The notes: generated from the sequence alone by a model not told the origin. Counted from the stretch's first letter, positions 1 through 8,956 are shown. The stretch is DNA of 64,000 nucleotides from Rhizobium sp. EC-SD404 (GCF_902498825.1 NZ_LR701459.1:3850564-3914563), one strand, 5' to 3'. Numbers and translations are program-made.

Positions 1-93
1 GAACAGACGCTGGATGGGGTCACTGCCCAATTGGCCGCTTCCAGCCGTCTGCATGCCGTCGTCATGGCCATGCGGCTCGGCCTGATCCGATAA
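1..93 (+). CDS. C-terminal end of a LuxR-type HTH protein (partial)
   Basis: Only the last 30 codons are present; the gene starts before the window. The peptide ends in SSRLHAVVMAMRLGLIR, which matches the end of the LuxR/GerE helix-turn-helix, where the recognition helix is followed by an RTQAV..A.RLGLI-type segment. It is therefore probably the C-terminus of a DNA-binding regulator or NarL-type response regulator. The effector domain is outside the window, so no signal or target can be given. It runs toward the minus-strand Lrp-family gene, with 26 bases between the stop codons. Confidence 0.5.
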   Translation, partial: EQTLDGVTAQLAASSRLHAVVMAMRLGLIR

Positions 94-112
94 GCCATTC
101 CGTGGATGCGAT

Positions 113-129
113 CGGTTCGTCATGAACCG
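113..129. terminator. Small palindrome between converging genes
   Basis: Perfect 6-bp arms (CGGTTC / GAACCG) with a 5-base loop lie between the partial LuxR-type gene and the Lrp-type gene and overlap the Lrp stop codon. There is no clear T-run, so it is at best a weak bidirectional terminator. Confidence 0.25.
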
Positions 130-602
130 GTCGCAGACACCGTTACGCCCGCCTCGTCTTTCAGCGTCTTCAACACGATTTCCGAGCGCACCTGCGTCAC
201 CTGTGGCTGGGGCAGGAGCTTCTCGTGAACGAAGCGGGCAAACGCTGCGAGGTCGGGAACACGGATGTCCAGCACATAATCCGCATCGCCGGAAACGGAG
301 TGGGCTGCTCTCACTTCCTCCTGACGCGCCAGAAAGGCGGCAAAGGCCGCCTCCTGCTCCTGGCCGTGGGACCGTAGGTTGACGCGGGTAATGGCGCGCA
401 TGCCGAAGCCGAGCGCATCGGCGTCGAGAAGGGCACCGTAACCCTTGATAAGACCGCCGGCTTCGAGCGCAGCCCGCCGTCGCGAGCATTGCGATGGCGA
501 CAGGTGAACCTGCGCTGCGAGGTCCGCATTGGTCAGCGTCGCATCCCTTTGCAACGCATTGAGAATTGCAGCATCCACCCGATCGATACGAACCTGTTGC
601 AT
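120..602 (-). CDS. Lrp/AsnC-family transcriptional regulator
   Basis: About 160 residues, the normal size for the family. Residues 5-60 form an AsnC-type winged helix-turn-helix (RIDRVDAAILNALQRDA, then the LSPSQCSRR recognition segment). Residues 65-150 form the ligand-binding RAM domain. The ATG at 602 is preferred over an adjacent in-frame TTG at 605. It is divergent from 4-hydroxyphenylpyruvate dioxygenase with a 120-base shared intergenic region. A local regulator of tyrosine or phenylalanine breakdown is therefore the natural guess, but the ligand is not readable from sequence. The family call is firm; the target is inference. Confidence 0.9.
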   Translation of the reverse strand: MQQVRIDRVDAAILNALQRDATLTNADLAAQVHLSPSQCSRRRAALEAGGLIKGYGALLDADALGFGMRAITRVNLRSHGQEQEAAFAAFLARQEEVRAAHSVSGDADYVLDIRVPDLAAFARFVHEKLLPQPQVTQVRSEIVLKTLKDEAGVTVSATGS

Positions 603-655
603 CAATTGCCGTCTTTTACCGATTTCGATGCATCATCCTCTAGTCCGGCACATCA

Positions 656-673
656 GATTGCAAGCCGATTGCA
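656..673. promoter_or_regulatory. Candidate Lrp-type operator: direct repeat GATTGCA
   Basis: Two copies of GATTGCA start 11 bases apart (656 and 667), about one helical turn, between the divergent Lrp-type regulator and hpd. A palindromic GATGCATC lies at 627-634. Helically phased short repeats in a divergent regulator-target gap suit a regulator binding site, but this is unverified. Confidence 0.3.
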
Positions 674-722
674 CGTCTCCAGCGGTAGAATGAGCACAGC
701 TCAACGACGAGGAGGACCACGC

Positions 723-1838
723 ATGGGACCGTTTCCACACGACGCACCGAAAGCAACGATCACGGAAGCCAATCCGGCCGGCACGGACGGGTTCGAGTTC
801 GTCGAATTCGCCCATCCGGAACCGGAGGTTCTCGACAATCTGTTCCACCAGATGGGCTTCACGCCGGTCGCGCGACACCGCCGCAAGGCGATCACGCTCT
901 ACCGCCAGGGTGACATCAATTACCTGCTGAACGCCGAACCCCGCTCTCATGCGTCGACATTCTGCGCCGAGCACGGCCCCTGCGCACCAGCCATGGCCTG
1001 GCGTGTCGTCGACGCGCAGCACACCTTCAAACGTGCCGTCAGCCTGGGCGCGGAACCCTATCTTGGCGACGGCAAATCCATCGATGCGCCTGCCGTCGTC
1101 GGCATCGGTGGATCGCTGCTCTATTTCGTCGATCGCTATGATGATGCAGGTAGCTGCTATTCAGCGGACTACGAGTGGCTCGGAGAAGTTGATCCGAAGC
1201 CGCAGGGGTTCGGCTTCTTCTATCTTGATCACCTGACCCACAATGTCGTGCGCGGCAACATGGACACCTGGTACCGGTTCTATGCCGAGACCTTTAATTT
1301 CCGCGAAATCCGCTTCTTCGACATCAAGGGCAAGCAGACCGGCCTGACGTCGCGCGCCCTCACCTCGCCCGATGGCAAGATCCGGATCCCCATCAACGAA
1401 AGTGCCGACGAGCACAGCCAGATCGAAGAGTATCTGCGCGACTATGGCGGCGAAGGCATACAGCACATCGCGATCGCGACCGATGACATCTACGCAGCCA
1501 CAGACCGCATCAGCGACGCCGGAATGGAATTCATGCCCGGCCCGCCGGATGTCTATTACGAGATGTCTCTCAAACGCGTCGATGGCCACCAGGAGCCACT
1601 GGAACGGCTGAAGAAGCGCGGCATCCTGATCGATGGCGAAGGCGTCGTCGGTGGCGGCGAGACCCGCGTCCTGCTGCAGATCTTCTCCAAAACCGTGATC
1701 GGCCCGATCTTCTTCGAATTCATCCAGCGCAAGGGTGACGACGGCTTCGGCGAAGGCAATTTCCGCGCGCTCTTCGAGTCGATCGAGGAAGACCAGGTTC
1801 GACGCGGCGTGCTGAGCAGACCAACATCGGCAGAGTAG
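723..1838 (+). CDS. hpd: 4-hydroxyphenylpyruvate dioxygenase
   Basis: Converts 4-hydroxyphenylpyruvate to homogentisate, the committed step of tyrosine catabolism, using Fe(II) and O2 in the cytoplasm. The 371-residue protein has the two-half vicinal-oxygen-chelate fold of the family. The expected iron ligands are visible: His170 in YLDHLTHN, His248 in GIQHIA and Glu332 in FFEFIQRKG. The start is the ATG at 723, preceded by GGAGG at 711; the frame stays open further upstream but that part overlaps the Lrp gene antisense and has no family similarity. Likely controlled by the divergent Lrp/AsnC regulator. A hairpin follows the stop. Confidence 0.96.
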   Translation: MGPFPHDAPKATITEANPAGTDGFEFVEFAHPEPEVLDNLFHQMGFTPVARHRRKAITLYRQGDINYLLNAEPRSHASTFCAEHGPCAPAMAWRVVDAQHTFKRAVSLGAEPYLGDGKSIDAPAVVGIGGSLLYFVDRYDDAGSCYSADYEWLGEVDPKPQGFGFFYLDHLTHNVVRGNMDTWYRFYAETFNFREIRFFDIKGKQTGLTSRALTSPDGKIRIPINESADEHSQIEEYLRDYGGEGIQHIAIATDDIYAATDRISDAGMEFMPGPPDVYYEMSLKRVDGHQEPLERLKKRGILIDGEGVVGGGETRVLLQIFSKTVIGPIFFEFIQRKGDDGFGEGNFRALFESIEEDQVRRGVLSRPTSAE

Positions 1839-1857
1839 ACGTTTCACAGAAACTGAA

Positions 1858-1887
1858 GCAGCCGGCCAGTCATTCCTGGTCGGCTGT
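1858..1887. terminator. Hairpin between hpd and tRNA-Phe
   Basis: Two 12-base arms (GCAGCCGGCCAG / CTGGTCGGCTGT, one G:T pair) with a 6-base loop lie between the converging hpd and tRNA-Phe genes. The stem is strong with no long T-tract on either side, so it is probably a bidirectional terminator. Confidence 0.5.
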
Positions 1888-1914
1888 GTGCGAATGAGAA
1901 GGGTCTTTGAAAAA

Positions 1915-1990
1915 TGGTGCCCAGGGACGGAGTCGAACCGCCGACACTGCGATTTTCAGTCGCATGCTCTACCAACTGAGCTACCTGGGC
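1915..1990 (-). tRNA. tRNA-Phe (GAA)
   Basis: 76 nt on the minus strand. It folds as a complete cloverleaf with acceptor GCCCAGG / CCTGGGC, D-arm AGCTCAGTTGGTAGAGC, anticodon loop CTGAAAA with GAA anticodon, T-arm GTTCGACTC and encoded CCA. It lies downstream of yacG, a common rhizobial arrangement. Confidence 0.97.
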
Positions 1991-2110
1991 ATCTTCTTGA
2001 TCCGCCGACATTTCTGCAGCGGGAAAGACCGTTGGCAGGCCCTTCGAAGTGGGCGGGTTATAGCCACCCGAAATTGCGGTGTCCAGCACCCGGCACCGAA
2101 ATTTGTCAGT

Positions 2111-2338
2111 CTATTCGCGGCCGGTTTGATCGTCGTCCGGCAGGCTCCCGTCACCCTCTTCCGGATCGTCTTCGCGCACCGGGATGACATAGGCGCCCGT
2201 CAGCCATCGATTGAGATCGATTTCCTTGCAGCGCGTCGAGCAGAAGGGAAAAGTGGCCCGGTGAGAGGGCTTCCCGCACTCCGGGCACGGCCGCGGCTTG
2301 CGCAAAGGCGTCACTTTGGCGTCGATACCGTCAACCAT
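2111..2338 (-). CDS. yacG: YacG-type zinc protein, DNA gyrase inhibitor
   Basis: 75 residues with the YacG four-cysteine zinc ribbon: CPECGK near residue 18 and [18 protein letters not shown] near residue 33. In E. coli YacG binds GyrB and inhibits gyrase; that role is transferred from family knowledge. The C-terminal 20 residues are strongly acidic ([15 protein letters not shown]). It starts 3 bases after the maf stop, so the two genes are almost certainly co-transcribed, the usual arrangement in rhizobia. Confidence 0.93.
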   Translation of the reverse strand: MVDGIDAKVTPLRKPRPCPECGKPSHRATFPFCSTRCKEIDLNRWLTGAYVIPVREDDPEEGDGSLPDDDQTGRE

Positions 2339-2341
2339 TGC

Positions 2342-2965
2342 TCAGCGCGCTTCCAGCCAGTTCAAATGCACTTCGTAGCCCTCGCCCGTCAAAAGACCGA
2401 CCGTCTCATAAAGCGGCAAGCCGACGACATTCGTATAGGAGCCCACAAGCTTGACGACGAAAGCGCCGGCATAGCCCTGGATGGCGTAACCGCCGGCTTT
2501 GCCGCGCCATTGGCCGGACGCAAGATAGGAATCGATTTCCACCGTCGACAGCCGCTTGAAGCGCACGCGCGTTTCCACGATCGTCTGCCGCAGCTTGCCG
2601 GAAGGCGTGATGACGCACACACCGGTGAAGACGCGGTGCGAACGACCCGAGAGCAGGTAAAGGGCATTGGACGCCTCATCCACCCGCTCGGGCTTGCCGA
2701 TGCTGCGGCGGCCGACCGAAACCACGGTATCCGCCGAGAGGATGAAATGCCCCTTGAGGGCCGGGTCCGATGCGATCGCGGCGCGCGCCGCTTCCGCCTT
2801 CTCCTTCGACAGGCGCCGGGCAAGCGAGCGGGGATGCTCCGACTTTGCCGGCGTCTCGTCGATTTCCATCGGCATCAGCTTGTCAGGCTCGATTCCGGCC
2901 TGCGCAAGCAGCTCGATCCGCCGAGGCGAACCGGATGCGAGAATGAGTTTCTTGGACAACGCCAT
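2342..2965 (-). CDS. maf: Maf-family nucleotide pyrophosphatase
   Basis: 207 residues. Maf proteins hydrolyse non-canonical or canonical nucleoside triphosphates to monophosphates and are linked to septum control and house-cleaning. The diagnostic N-terminal LASGSPRR loop (residues 10-17) and the SADTVV segment of the active site are present, and length fits the family. It sits between infA and yacG in the conserved rhizobial order. Which subfamily (dTTP/UTP or 7-methyl-GTP) cannot be decided from sequence alone here. Confidence 0.94.
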   Translation of the reverse strand: MALSKKLILASGSPRRIELLAQAGIEPDKLMPMEIDETPAKSEHPRSLARRLSKEKAEAARAAIASDPALKGHFILSADTVVSVGRRSIGKPERVDEASNALYLLSGRSHRVFTGVCVITPSGKLRQTIVETRVRFKRLSTVEIDSYLASGQWRGKAGGYAIQGYAGAFVVKLVGSYTNVVGLPLYETVGLLTGEGYEVHLNWLEAR

Positions 2966-3018
2966 GATCTAGCCCGAGCCGCAGCCGTTCCTTCGGCCGC
3001 CTGGGGCCGTCTGGAATG

Positions 3019-3237
3019 CTATTTGAAGCGATAGGTGATGCGGCCCTTGGTCAGGTCATAGGGCGTCATTTCGACGAGCACCTTGTCGCCGGCCAGCACG
3101 CGGATGCGGTTCTTGCGCATGCGTCCGGCAGTGTGGGCGATGATCTCGTGCTCGTTTTCCAGCTTCACGCGGAAGGTCGCATTCGGAAGCAATTCGGTCA
3201 CGATGCCCGGAAACTCCAGGACTTCTTCTTTTGCCAT
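3019..3237 (-). CDS. infA: Translation initiation factor IF-1
   Basis: 72 residues, exactly the usual IF-1 length, a single S1-like OB fold beginning [11 protein letters not shown] and ending [11 protein letters not shown]. It occupies the ribosomal A site during initiation together with IF-2 and IF-3. It lies 53 bases upstream of maf on the same strand. The 142-base gap on its 5' side, before the phosphatase gene, probably holds its own promoter. Confidence 0.98.
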   Translation of the reverse strand: MAKEEVLEFPGIVTELLPNATFRVKLENEHEIIAHTAGRMRKNRIRVLAGDKVLVEMTPYDLTKGRITYRFK

Positions 3238-3379
3238 ACAGGTCGGTTCTTTCTTGTTTTAAGGGCCCAGGCCAAAGCCTCGGCTGAAATCGGGCGGAAA
3301 CTACACAATCCGGTCACCTTTGTGAACCGTCGAGATCATGCCGGCGACCGAGGCTTCAACTGACCTGGACGTCGTCAAA

Positions 3380-3847
3380 TCAGTCGCGGCGAGACCTGAA
3401 CCGCGCGATGATCGCCGTCCTGATCCGGTCGCGCACGTCCCGGTAACTCTCCAGGATCTGCTCGCGCGTCCCGGTCGCGACCGTCGGATCCGGCATCGGC
3501 CAGTAGATCACGTCGACCGCATTCGTCCGCGTCAGCTCCAGCGCCCGGTGATGCGCCTCCGGAGCGAGCGTGACGATGACGTCGAAAAAGCCGTCCTCGA
3601 GATCGTCGAGCAGTTGCGGTTGCCGTTTGCCGAGATCCAGCCCGATCTCGTTCAAAACGGCATCGACGAACGGATCGCGCGTACCCGGCCTGACACCCGC
3701 CGAAGCGATATAGGTGCCGGGCCCGAGAATGTCACGCGCCATTGCTTCGGCCATCGGCGAGCGGATCGAATTCATTCCGCAAACGAAGAGAATGGACCCC
3801 GGATCGCGCCTCTCCTCGGCGGGCGTGTCCGTGTCGGGGGGTGGCAT
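3380..3847 (-). CDS. Low-molecular-weight protein-tyrosine-phosphatase-fold protein
   Basis: 155 residues. The P-loop signature C-x5-R-S appears as CGMNSIRSP near residue 24, and a candidate general-acid Asp lies in WPMPDPT near residue 120, both as expected for LMW-PTPs and the related arsenate reductases. No partner kinase or polysaccharide gene is nearby, so the substrate is unknown. The ATG at 3847 overlaps the UPF0262 stop by one base (TGATG), indicating translational coupling; a TTG one codon earlier is a less likely start. Conserved between infA and UPF0262 in rhizobia. Confidence 0.88.
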   Translation of the reverse strand: MPPPDTDTPAEERRDPGSILFVCGMNSIRSPMAEAMARDILGPGTYIASAGVRPGTRDPFVDAVLNEIGLDLGKRQPQLLDDLEDGFFDVIVTLAPEAHHRALELTRTNAVDVIYWPMPDPTVATGTREQILESYRDVRDRIRTAIIARFRSRRD

Positions 3848-4323
3848 CAACCGCGCCAGTGCAGAACGCAGATCAGGGTGAACAGTCGGCGCGCCGTCGG
3901 AAAATCCACTTTGATCTTTCCCTCGAGCCGATCCATCAGCGTTTGCGAACCGTCATTGTGAATGCCGCGCCTGCCCATGTCGATCGCCTCGATCTGTCCC
4001 GGCGAGGACGATCGGATCGCATCGTAGTAGCTTTCGCAGATCATGAAATAGTCCTTCACGATCCGCCGGAACGGGGTCAGCGACAGGATGTGGGTCACGA
4101 CCTGATCGCCGCTTTCCGTCGTCACGGCGAAGACGAGGCGCATGTCGACCAGCGAGAGCTTGAGCTTGTACGGTCCGCCCGGGTGCCCCACTGGCTCGAA
4201 GCTGTTTTCTTCCACGAGGTCGAAGATGGCGACTGCCCGCTCATGCTCGACATCGGGCGTCGAACGGCCGATCGATTCGTCGAGTTCGACGTCGCTGAGC
4301 CGGAAGACGCCCGTTGTCCCCAT
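3847..4323 (-). CDS. UPF0262 family protein
   Basis: 158 residues, the typical length of this alphaproteobacterial family of unknown function. It begins [17 protein letters not shown] and contains the conserved segment around [21 protein letters not shown]. No catalytic motif or membrane segment is visible, so it is probably cytoplasmic. It is coupled at both ends: its ATG overlaps the hisD stop by one base and its stop overlaps the phosphatase ATG by one base. The frame stays open for about 180 codons upstream, but those lie antiparallel inside hisD and are not part of the protein. Confidence 0.9.
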   Translation of the reverse strand: MGTTGVFRLSDVELDESIGRSTPDVEHERAVAIFDLVEENSFEPVGHPGGPYKLKLSLVDMRLVFAVTTESGDQVVTHILSLTPFRRIVKDYFMICESYYDAIRSSSPGQIEAIDMGRRGIHNDGSQTLMDRLEGKIKVDFPTARRLFTLICVLHWRG

Positions 4324-5624
4324 CACGAACCCGGCATGTTCATGCGGATGGAAACGGACCGCGCATGGGCGTCGAGGCCTTCCGCCTCGGCAAGCGCGAT
4401 GGCGGCTGGCCCGAGCGCGCCCAGCTGATCCGGCCCGAGTTCCAGCACCGACGTGCGCTTGACGTAGTCGAGCACCGAAAGGCCGGACGAGAAGCGTGCC
4501 GAACGGGCGGTCGGCAAAACGTGGTTTGATCCGCCGACATAGTCGCCGATCACTTCGGGCGTGTGCCGCCCCATGAAGATCGCACCGGCATTGCGGATAT
4601 GCGGCAGAAGATCGTGCGGCCGCTCGACCGCCAGTTCCAGATGCTCGGCAGCGATCCGATTGATCAGAGGGAGCGCGGCAGTGAGATCGTCCACCGTGAT
4701 AACGGCGCCATGATCGCGCCAGCTGGCTTCCGCCCGCTCTCGGCTGGACAAGGTGGTCAACTGGGATACAACGGCGCGCTCGACGGCATCGGCCAAATCG
4801 CCATCGTCGGTGATGAGGATCGACTGCGCGGCTTCGTCGTGCTCGGCCTGCGCCAGCAGATCGGCAGCAAGCCAATCGGCACTGTTGCCGCCATCGGCGA
4901 CCACAAGGACCTCCGACGGGCCGGCGATCATGTCGATGCCGACATGGCCGAAGACCTGGCGTTTTGCAGCAGCCACATAGGCGTTGCCTGGACCGACGAT
5001 CTTGTCCACGGCCTTGATCGTTTCCGTTCCGAAGGCGAGCGCCGCAACGGCCTGCGCGCCGCCGATCCGGTATATCTCGGTTACGCCGGCAATGCGCGCA
5101 GCAGCAAGCACGACGGGATTGAGCGCACCGGCGCGTGCCGGGACCGTCATGACCAGCCGCTCGACACCGGCCACCCGGGCAGGAACCGCATTCATCAAAA
5201 CGGAGCTCGGATAACTCGCCTTGCCGCCCGGCACGTAGAGACCCACAGCCTCAATCGCCGTCCAGCGCGAGCCGAGCTTCACGCCAAGCGCATCCTCGTA
5301 GAAATCATCGCGTGGGAGCTGGCGGCTGTGATGTGCCTCGATGCGCTCGGCCGCAAGCCGCAGCGCGTCCAGCGTGCGCGCATCGACGAGATCCATCGCG
5401 GCATCGATTTCGGCCTCGGTTACGGCCAGGCCGTCATGTTCCAGGTCGATACCGTCGTATTGCTTGGACAATTCGATCAGCGCGACATCACCGCGCGCGC
5501 GCACATCGGCAATGATCTTGGCGACGGCATCGCCGACATCGACGGAGACTTCACGCTTGGTCGAAAGCAGCGCCGCGAAGCGTGCTTCGAAATCCGGGTC
5601 CTGATGATCGAGACGAATGGCCAA
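4323..5624 (-). CDS. hisD: Histidinol dehydrogenase
   Basis: NAD-dependent zinc enzyme for the last two steps of histidine biosynthesis, L-histidinol to L-histidine. The 433-residue protein carries the glycine-rich [15 protein letters not shown] region and the AQAEHDEA and AAEHLEL segments that supply zinc and catalytic residues. I place the start at the TTG at 5624 ([16 protein letters not shown]): AGGGAG lies 9 bases upstream and the length then matches the family. A TTG at 5660 that overlaps the DUF2948 stop would add 12 residues and is less likely. It is translationally coupled to UPF0262 downstream. Confidence 0.96.
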   Translation of the reverse strand: MAIRLDHQDPDFEARFAALLSTKREVSVDVGDAVAKIIADVRARGDVALIELSKQYDGIDLEHDGLAVTEAEIDAAMDLVDARTLDALRLAAERIEAHHSRQLPRDDFYEDALGVKLGSRWTAIEAVGLYVPGGKASYPSSVLMNAVPARVAGVERLVMTVPARAGALNPVVLAAARIAGVTEIYRIGGAQAVAALAFGTETIKAVDKIVGPGNAYVAAAKRQVFGHVGIDMIAGPSEVLVVADGGNSADWLAADLLAQAEHDEAAQSILITDDGDLADAVERAVVSQLTTLSSRERAEASWRDHGAVITVDDLTAALPLINRIAAEHLELAVERPHDLLPHIRNAGAIFMGRHTPEVIGDYVGGSNHVLPTARSARFSSGLSVLDYVKRTSVLELGPDQLGALGPAAIALAEAEGLDAHARSVSIRMNMPGS

Positions 5625-5656
5625 GCGGCTTGCTCCCTGCACGTAAACTTTAGCGC

Positions 5657-6106
5657 TCAATCACGTTCTGGATGGCGCGGTCGCCGCTGCGTTTCCCATG
5701 CTGGCCCGAGATCGGCAAGCTGCGCCTCGATACATTCGACGTTGAGCTGAACGGAAATATCGTCGGCGAAGATCAGTTCAATCTCTCCACCCGGTCCTTC
5801 TGTCGCAACATCGGGCACGAACTGGACGGCAAGCAGTGACAGTACAGTCTCGCGCGCGCCCCGATCGAAGCCTTTCGACCGGACGGAAAGCACCCGGCTG
5901 AAATGCATCGCTGCACGCCGGCGCTCGAAGCTTTTCTGCCGCTCGCCCTGCGCCACTTCCCAGACGAACCGGTTGGCCCCTAGCGCAAACTGCCGGCTCT
6001 TGGCGTCGTAGCTCATGTCCCCGACCTTCAGCACTGCGTCCTGCATATGCGCGGAAAGAACGTCGAGGTCTTCGCTGTCGAGGGCTATGAGTTTGATCAG
6101 ATCCAT
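5657..6106 (-). CDS. DUF2948 family protein
   Basis: 149 residues beginning MDLIKLIALDSEDLDVLS; no known catalytic function. It contains the family-typical SRQFALGANRFVWE stretch and a positively charged middle (QKSFERRRAAMHF). It lacks a signal peptide and membrane segments. The ATG at 6106 is chosen because the preceding in-frame codons show no family similarity. It sits 161 bases after murA and 32 bases before hisD, its usual position in rhizobia, so it probably shares the murA-hisD transcript. Its role in that operon is unknown. Confidence 0.85.
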   Translation of the reverse strand: MDLIKLIALDSEDLDVLSAHMQDAVLKVGDMSYDAKSRQFALGANRFVWEVAQGERQKSFERRRAAMHFSRVLSVRSKGFDRGARETVLSLLAVQFVPDVATEGPGGEIELIFADDISVQLNVECIEAQLADLGPAWETQRRPRHPERD

Positions 6107-6267
6107 GACTGCATTCTCTTGGAGACGGCGCCGATGCGCAATGCGGTCGATCCGCTGCGGGCCACGGCACTCGAGCAACCTTGCTCGAATTCAATGGTGC
6201 AGCGCAACATAAGCACGCGCATCCGGTTTCGCAACGGCGGCAGGTGCGATTAGCGCACCCGGGCCGA

Positions 6268-7557
6268 CTAGCCCGAGATGCGCTCGACCTGCGCGCCGCA
6301 ATTGGTGAGCTTTTCCTCGAGCCGCTCGAAACCGCGATCGAGATGGTAGACGCGGTTGACGACCGTCTCGCCTTCGGCAGCCAGTCCGGCGATGACGAGC
6401 GATACCGAGGCCCGCAGATCCGTGGCCATCACCTGCGCCCCCTTCAGCCGATCGACGCCGCTGACCGTGGCGGTCTGACCCGACAAAGAAATGCGCGCAC
6501 CGAGCCGTGCAAGTTCCTGCACATGCATGAACCGGTTCTCGAAAATCGTCTCGGTAATCCGCGACTCGCCCTTGGCCATCGTCATCAGCCCCATGAACTG
6601 GGCCTGCAAATCGGTTGGGAAGCCCGGAAACGGGTCGGTCGTCACGTCGACCGGTGCGATGCCCGAGCCATTGCGCACCACGCGGATGCCGCTTGCCGTC
6701 TCGCTGATCTCAGCGCCGGCGGATTGAAGCGCATCCATGGCCGAACGCAGCAGGTTGATATCGGTGTTTTCGAGAACGACGTCACCGCCGGTCATGGCGA
6801 CGGCCATCGCATAGGTGCCCGTCTCGATGCGGTCGGGAAGCACCCGGTGGCGCGCGCCCGAAAGCGAAGCGACGCCCTCGATCGTGATCGTCGACGTGCC
6901 GGCGCCGGAGATTTTCGCGCCCATGGCATTCAGGCACTTGGCGAGATCGGCCACTTCCGGTTCGCGTGCCGCGTTCTCGATCTCGGTGACGCCTTTGCCG
7001 AGCGTCGCCGCCATCATCAGAACATGCGTCGCTCCCACTGAGACCTTCGGGAACACGTAGCGCCCGCCGACTATGCCCTTCGGCGCCCTGGCGTTCACAT
7101 AGCCGCCGTCGATTTCGATCTCGACGCCGAGCGCCGCGAGGCCCTCGAGAAAAAGATCCACCGGACGCGTACCGATGGCGCAGCCGCCGGGAAGAGAAAC
7201 CCGGGCTTCGCCCATGCGCGCCAGAAGCGGGCCGATGACCCAAAAGCTCGCCCGCATCTTGGAGACGAGTTCATAAGGCGCAGTCGTGTCGACGATGTTG
7301 CGCGCCGTGAAATGCACGGTGCGCGCATAGCTTTCGCCCTGGCGCTCGCGCCGGCCGTTGACCGTGATGTCGACGCCGTGATTGCCGAGAATGCGGACCA
7401 GCTGCTCGACATCGGCCAGATGCGGCACGTTCTCGAGCGTCAGCGTGTCATCGGTCAGGAGCGAGGCGATCATCAGGGGCAGCGCCGCGTTCTTGGCGCC
7501 GGAAATCGGGATGATGCCCGAAAGAGGATTGCCGCCGATGACTTTGATACGATCCAT
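6268..7557 (-). CDS. murA: UDP-N-acetylglucosamine 1-carboxyvinyltransferase
   Basis: First committed step of peptidoglycan synthesis: transfers enolpyruvate from PEP to UDP-GlcNAc in the cytoplasm. At 429 residues it matches the family. Lys22 in SGAKNAALP and the catalytic Cys126 in [11 protein letters not shown], the residue alkylated by fosfomycin, are both present, so classical fosfomycin sensitivity of the target is expected. The ATG at 7557 ([14 protein letters not shown]) is chosen over upstream in-frame codons that lack similarity. First gene of the minus-strand cluster. Confidence 0.97.
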   Translation of the reverse strand: MDRIKVIGGNPLSGIIPISGAKNAALPLMIASLLTDDTLTLENVPHLADVEQLVRILGNHGVDITVNGRRERQGESYARTVHFTARNIVDTTAPYELVSKMRASFWVIGPLLARMGEARVSLPGGCAIGTRPVDLFLEGLAALGVEIEIDGGYVNARAPKGIVGGRYVFPKVSVGATHVLMMAATLGKGVTEIENAAREPEVADLAKCLNAMGAKISGAGTSTITIEGVASLSGARHRVLPDRIETGTYAMAVAMTGGDVVLENTDINLLRSAMDALQSAGAEISETASGIRVVRNGSGIAPVDVTTDPFPGFPTDLQAQFMGLMTMAKGESRITETIFENRFMHVQELARLGARISLSGQTATVSGVDRLKGAQVMATDLRASVSLVIAGLAAEGETVVNRVYHLDRGFERLEEKLTNCGAQVERISG

Positions 7558-7886
7558 GCGCTTGCTATGCGGACCGGAAGTCCGCCCTCTCCTGGTGATC
7601 GACAACACCCATTCGCGGGCTGCCTGTCGCATCGTTGCGACCGATTGAATTCAGATCCGCGCGTCGGGCGCTGCCAAGCGGCGTGACGCGCATGATGAGA
7701 CGCGGCCGCACGACGGACGCTTCCAGCGCCATCCATGAACCGCATCCTCGATGCCCCACAGGCGCGCTAGAGATCAATTATGCGGATATCAAGACCGATT
7801 CGCACCATCCACAGGGCGCGCAACGTGCATCCTGCGCAAAAGCCATGATCCAGCCGGTTTAAAGCAGGCACTCGGCTTCAGGCCGC
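7558..7886. other. Intergenic region upstream of murA
   Basis: 329 bases between the start of murA and the end of the small charged protein. Several frames are open across it but none has a plausible start or recognisable protein. It presumably contains the murA promoter; I see no convincing -35/-10 pair or structured RNA. Confidence 0.5.
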
Positions 7887-8171
7887 TCAGGAATTGTCGC
7901 TGTCTTCGTCGTCCCCACCCATCGCCCGGCGTCCGCGCATCTGCGCCTTGCGTCGCTTGAGATTGTCGCGAAGCGCCGCCGCCAGCCGCTCCTTCTTGCG
8001 CGAAGCCGCACTATCCGGCTTCCGTACCATGGCCTCGTCCTGCCTCGACGGCTTCGGCTCATTGCCTGTCGCATCCTGCGCCACGGCCTCGCCATCGCCC
8101 CTGGGCGGCGCGCCGCTCGGACCCTCTCCGATCAAGTCGGCCTTGTCGCTCTTGCCAGTTTCATCGCTCAT
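7887..8171 (-). CDS. Small charged hypothetical protein
   Basis: 94 residues and highly polar. The N-terminal half is disordered and rich in Asp, Glu, Gly, Pro and Ser. A basic helix follows at about residues 57-80 (SRKKERLAAALRDNLKRRKAQM), then an acidic tail (GGDDEDSDNS). The helix resembles a short conserved motif found in small rhizobial proteins of unknown function and could bind nucleic acid or ribosomes (speculation). The ATG at 8171 is preferred over a GTG two codons upstream. Stand-alone gene. Confidence 0.65.
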   Translation of the reverse strand: MSDETGKSDKADLIGEGPSGAPPRGDGEAVAQDATGNEPKPSRQDEAMVRKPDSAASRKKERLAAALRDNLKRRKAQMRGRRAMGGDDEDSDNS

Positions 8172-8268
8172 GATCACGCCGCTTTAGCCGATCCCACCCC
8201 GCAATCAAAGCCTGTGCCAAGGGAATACGGCCATCGGCATCGCCCGCTCAGACCATGCGAGATGCGGC

Positions 8269-8297
8269 TTGCACTCCCCCTGAACCTATGGCAATAG
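8269..8297 (+). promoter_or_regulatory. Candidate sigma-70 promoter for tRNA-Thr
   Basis: TTGCAC and CAATAG are separated by 17 bases, ending 35 bases before the tRNA-Thr 5' end. Spacing is ideal, but the -10 match is imperfect. Confidence 0.3.
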
Positions 8298-8332
8298 GCC
8301 CCTGCCCGCGGCAAGACCGCGCCGGCCATCAA

Positions 8333-8407
<75 letters not shown>

Positions 8408-8465
8408 TTATCTCACTGATATTTTGAGTTGAATTTAGAACGCGCGGTCCGGGCTCTGCCGACCG

Positions 8466-8490
8466 GCCAGCATGCCGCACGGCATGGCCC
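8466..8490. terminator. GC-rich palindrome after tRNA-Thr
   Basis: CATGCCG / CGGCATG (7-bp perfect arms, 2-base loop) is flanked by GGCC on both sides, between the converging tRNA-Thr and PilZ genes. No T-run is present; a terminator role is possible. Confidence 0.3.
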
Positions 8491-8533
8491 CACGCCGGCC
8501 CCGTGCTCGTCAGAGACGGTGTCTTCGTAAGAC

Positions 8534-8956
8534 TCAGGACCCGCCCCCCTCGCTGAACTGCTTGAAGTCCCGTCCCAGCGGTTCGAGGCAGGCGTCCGAA
8601 TCTTTCAGACGCGAGATTTGATTGACGAAACGCGGCTGCAGCTCCTTGATGAAGCACACATGCGCGAACCCGTCCTTCCGCTCGACGACCTGCGATCCGA
8701 TGCAGAATTCGAACTCTCCCAAGACAAGAAAGAAGTGGTCGGGAATGGGGCTGGCCGGTCCGATCTCCAGCTTTGCACCGCCTTCCGACAAATCCAGCAT
8801 GTTCACGATGCGGATGTTCGGATCGCGGATGCCGGGAGCGAAGAAGAGCGCCCGAACGCGCAGGTCCGTCGGCCGCCGGTACCACTGCCTGCGTTCATGG
8901 ATGGAGGGAATTCGGCTCAGGTAGTTTTTAGTTCTTGGGAAGAGCGGCTGCGCCAT
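8534..8956 (-). CDS. PilZ domain protein
   Basis: 140 residues. A single PilZ domain is indicated by an N-terminal Arg-rich RRQWYRRPTDLR region and a DLSEGG motif about 35 residues later, which together match the RxxxR...[D/N]xSxxG c-di-GMP-binding signature. It has no signal peptide or second domain, so it is probably a cytoplasmic stand-alone c-di-GMP receptor. It starts 54 bases after the stop of the upstream GGDEF-EAL gene on the same strand, which suggests that gene makes or breaks the signal this protein reads. The output target is unknown. Confidence 0.82.
   Translation of the reverse strand: MAQPLFPRTKNYLSRIPSIHERRQWYRRPTDLRVRALFFAPGIRDPNIRIVNMLDLSEGGAKLEIGPASPIPDHFFLVLGEFEFCIGSQVVERKDGFAHVCFIKELQPRFVNQISRLKDSDACLEPLGRDFKQFSEGGGS

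Noticed and set aside
1888..3034. Frames reading through tRNA-Phe (e.g. SRTADTAIFSRMLYQLSYLG)
   Set aside because: Well-known artefact peptide from translating a tRNA gene; the same region contains yacG and maf on the other strand.
3310..3329. CGGTCAC/GTGAACCG inverted repeat upstream of infA as a fourth copy of the palindromic repeat
   Set aside because: It shares only part of the inner arm and lacks the outer GCGTTTCC/GGAAACGC arms.
4324..4875. N-terminal extension of UPF0262 within hisD
   Set aside because: Arg/Ala-rich out-of-frame sequence inside hisD; the ATG at 4323 matches the family length.
8408..8533. Possible integration (att) site beside tRNA-Thr
   Set aside because: No duplicated tRNA 3' end, integrase or foreign gene block is visible near any of the three tRNAs.
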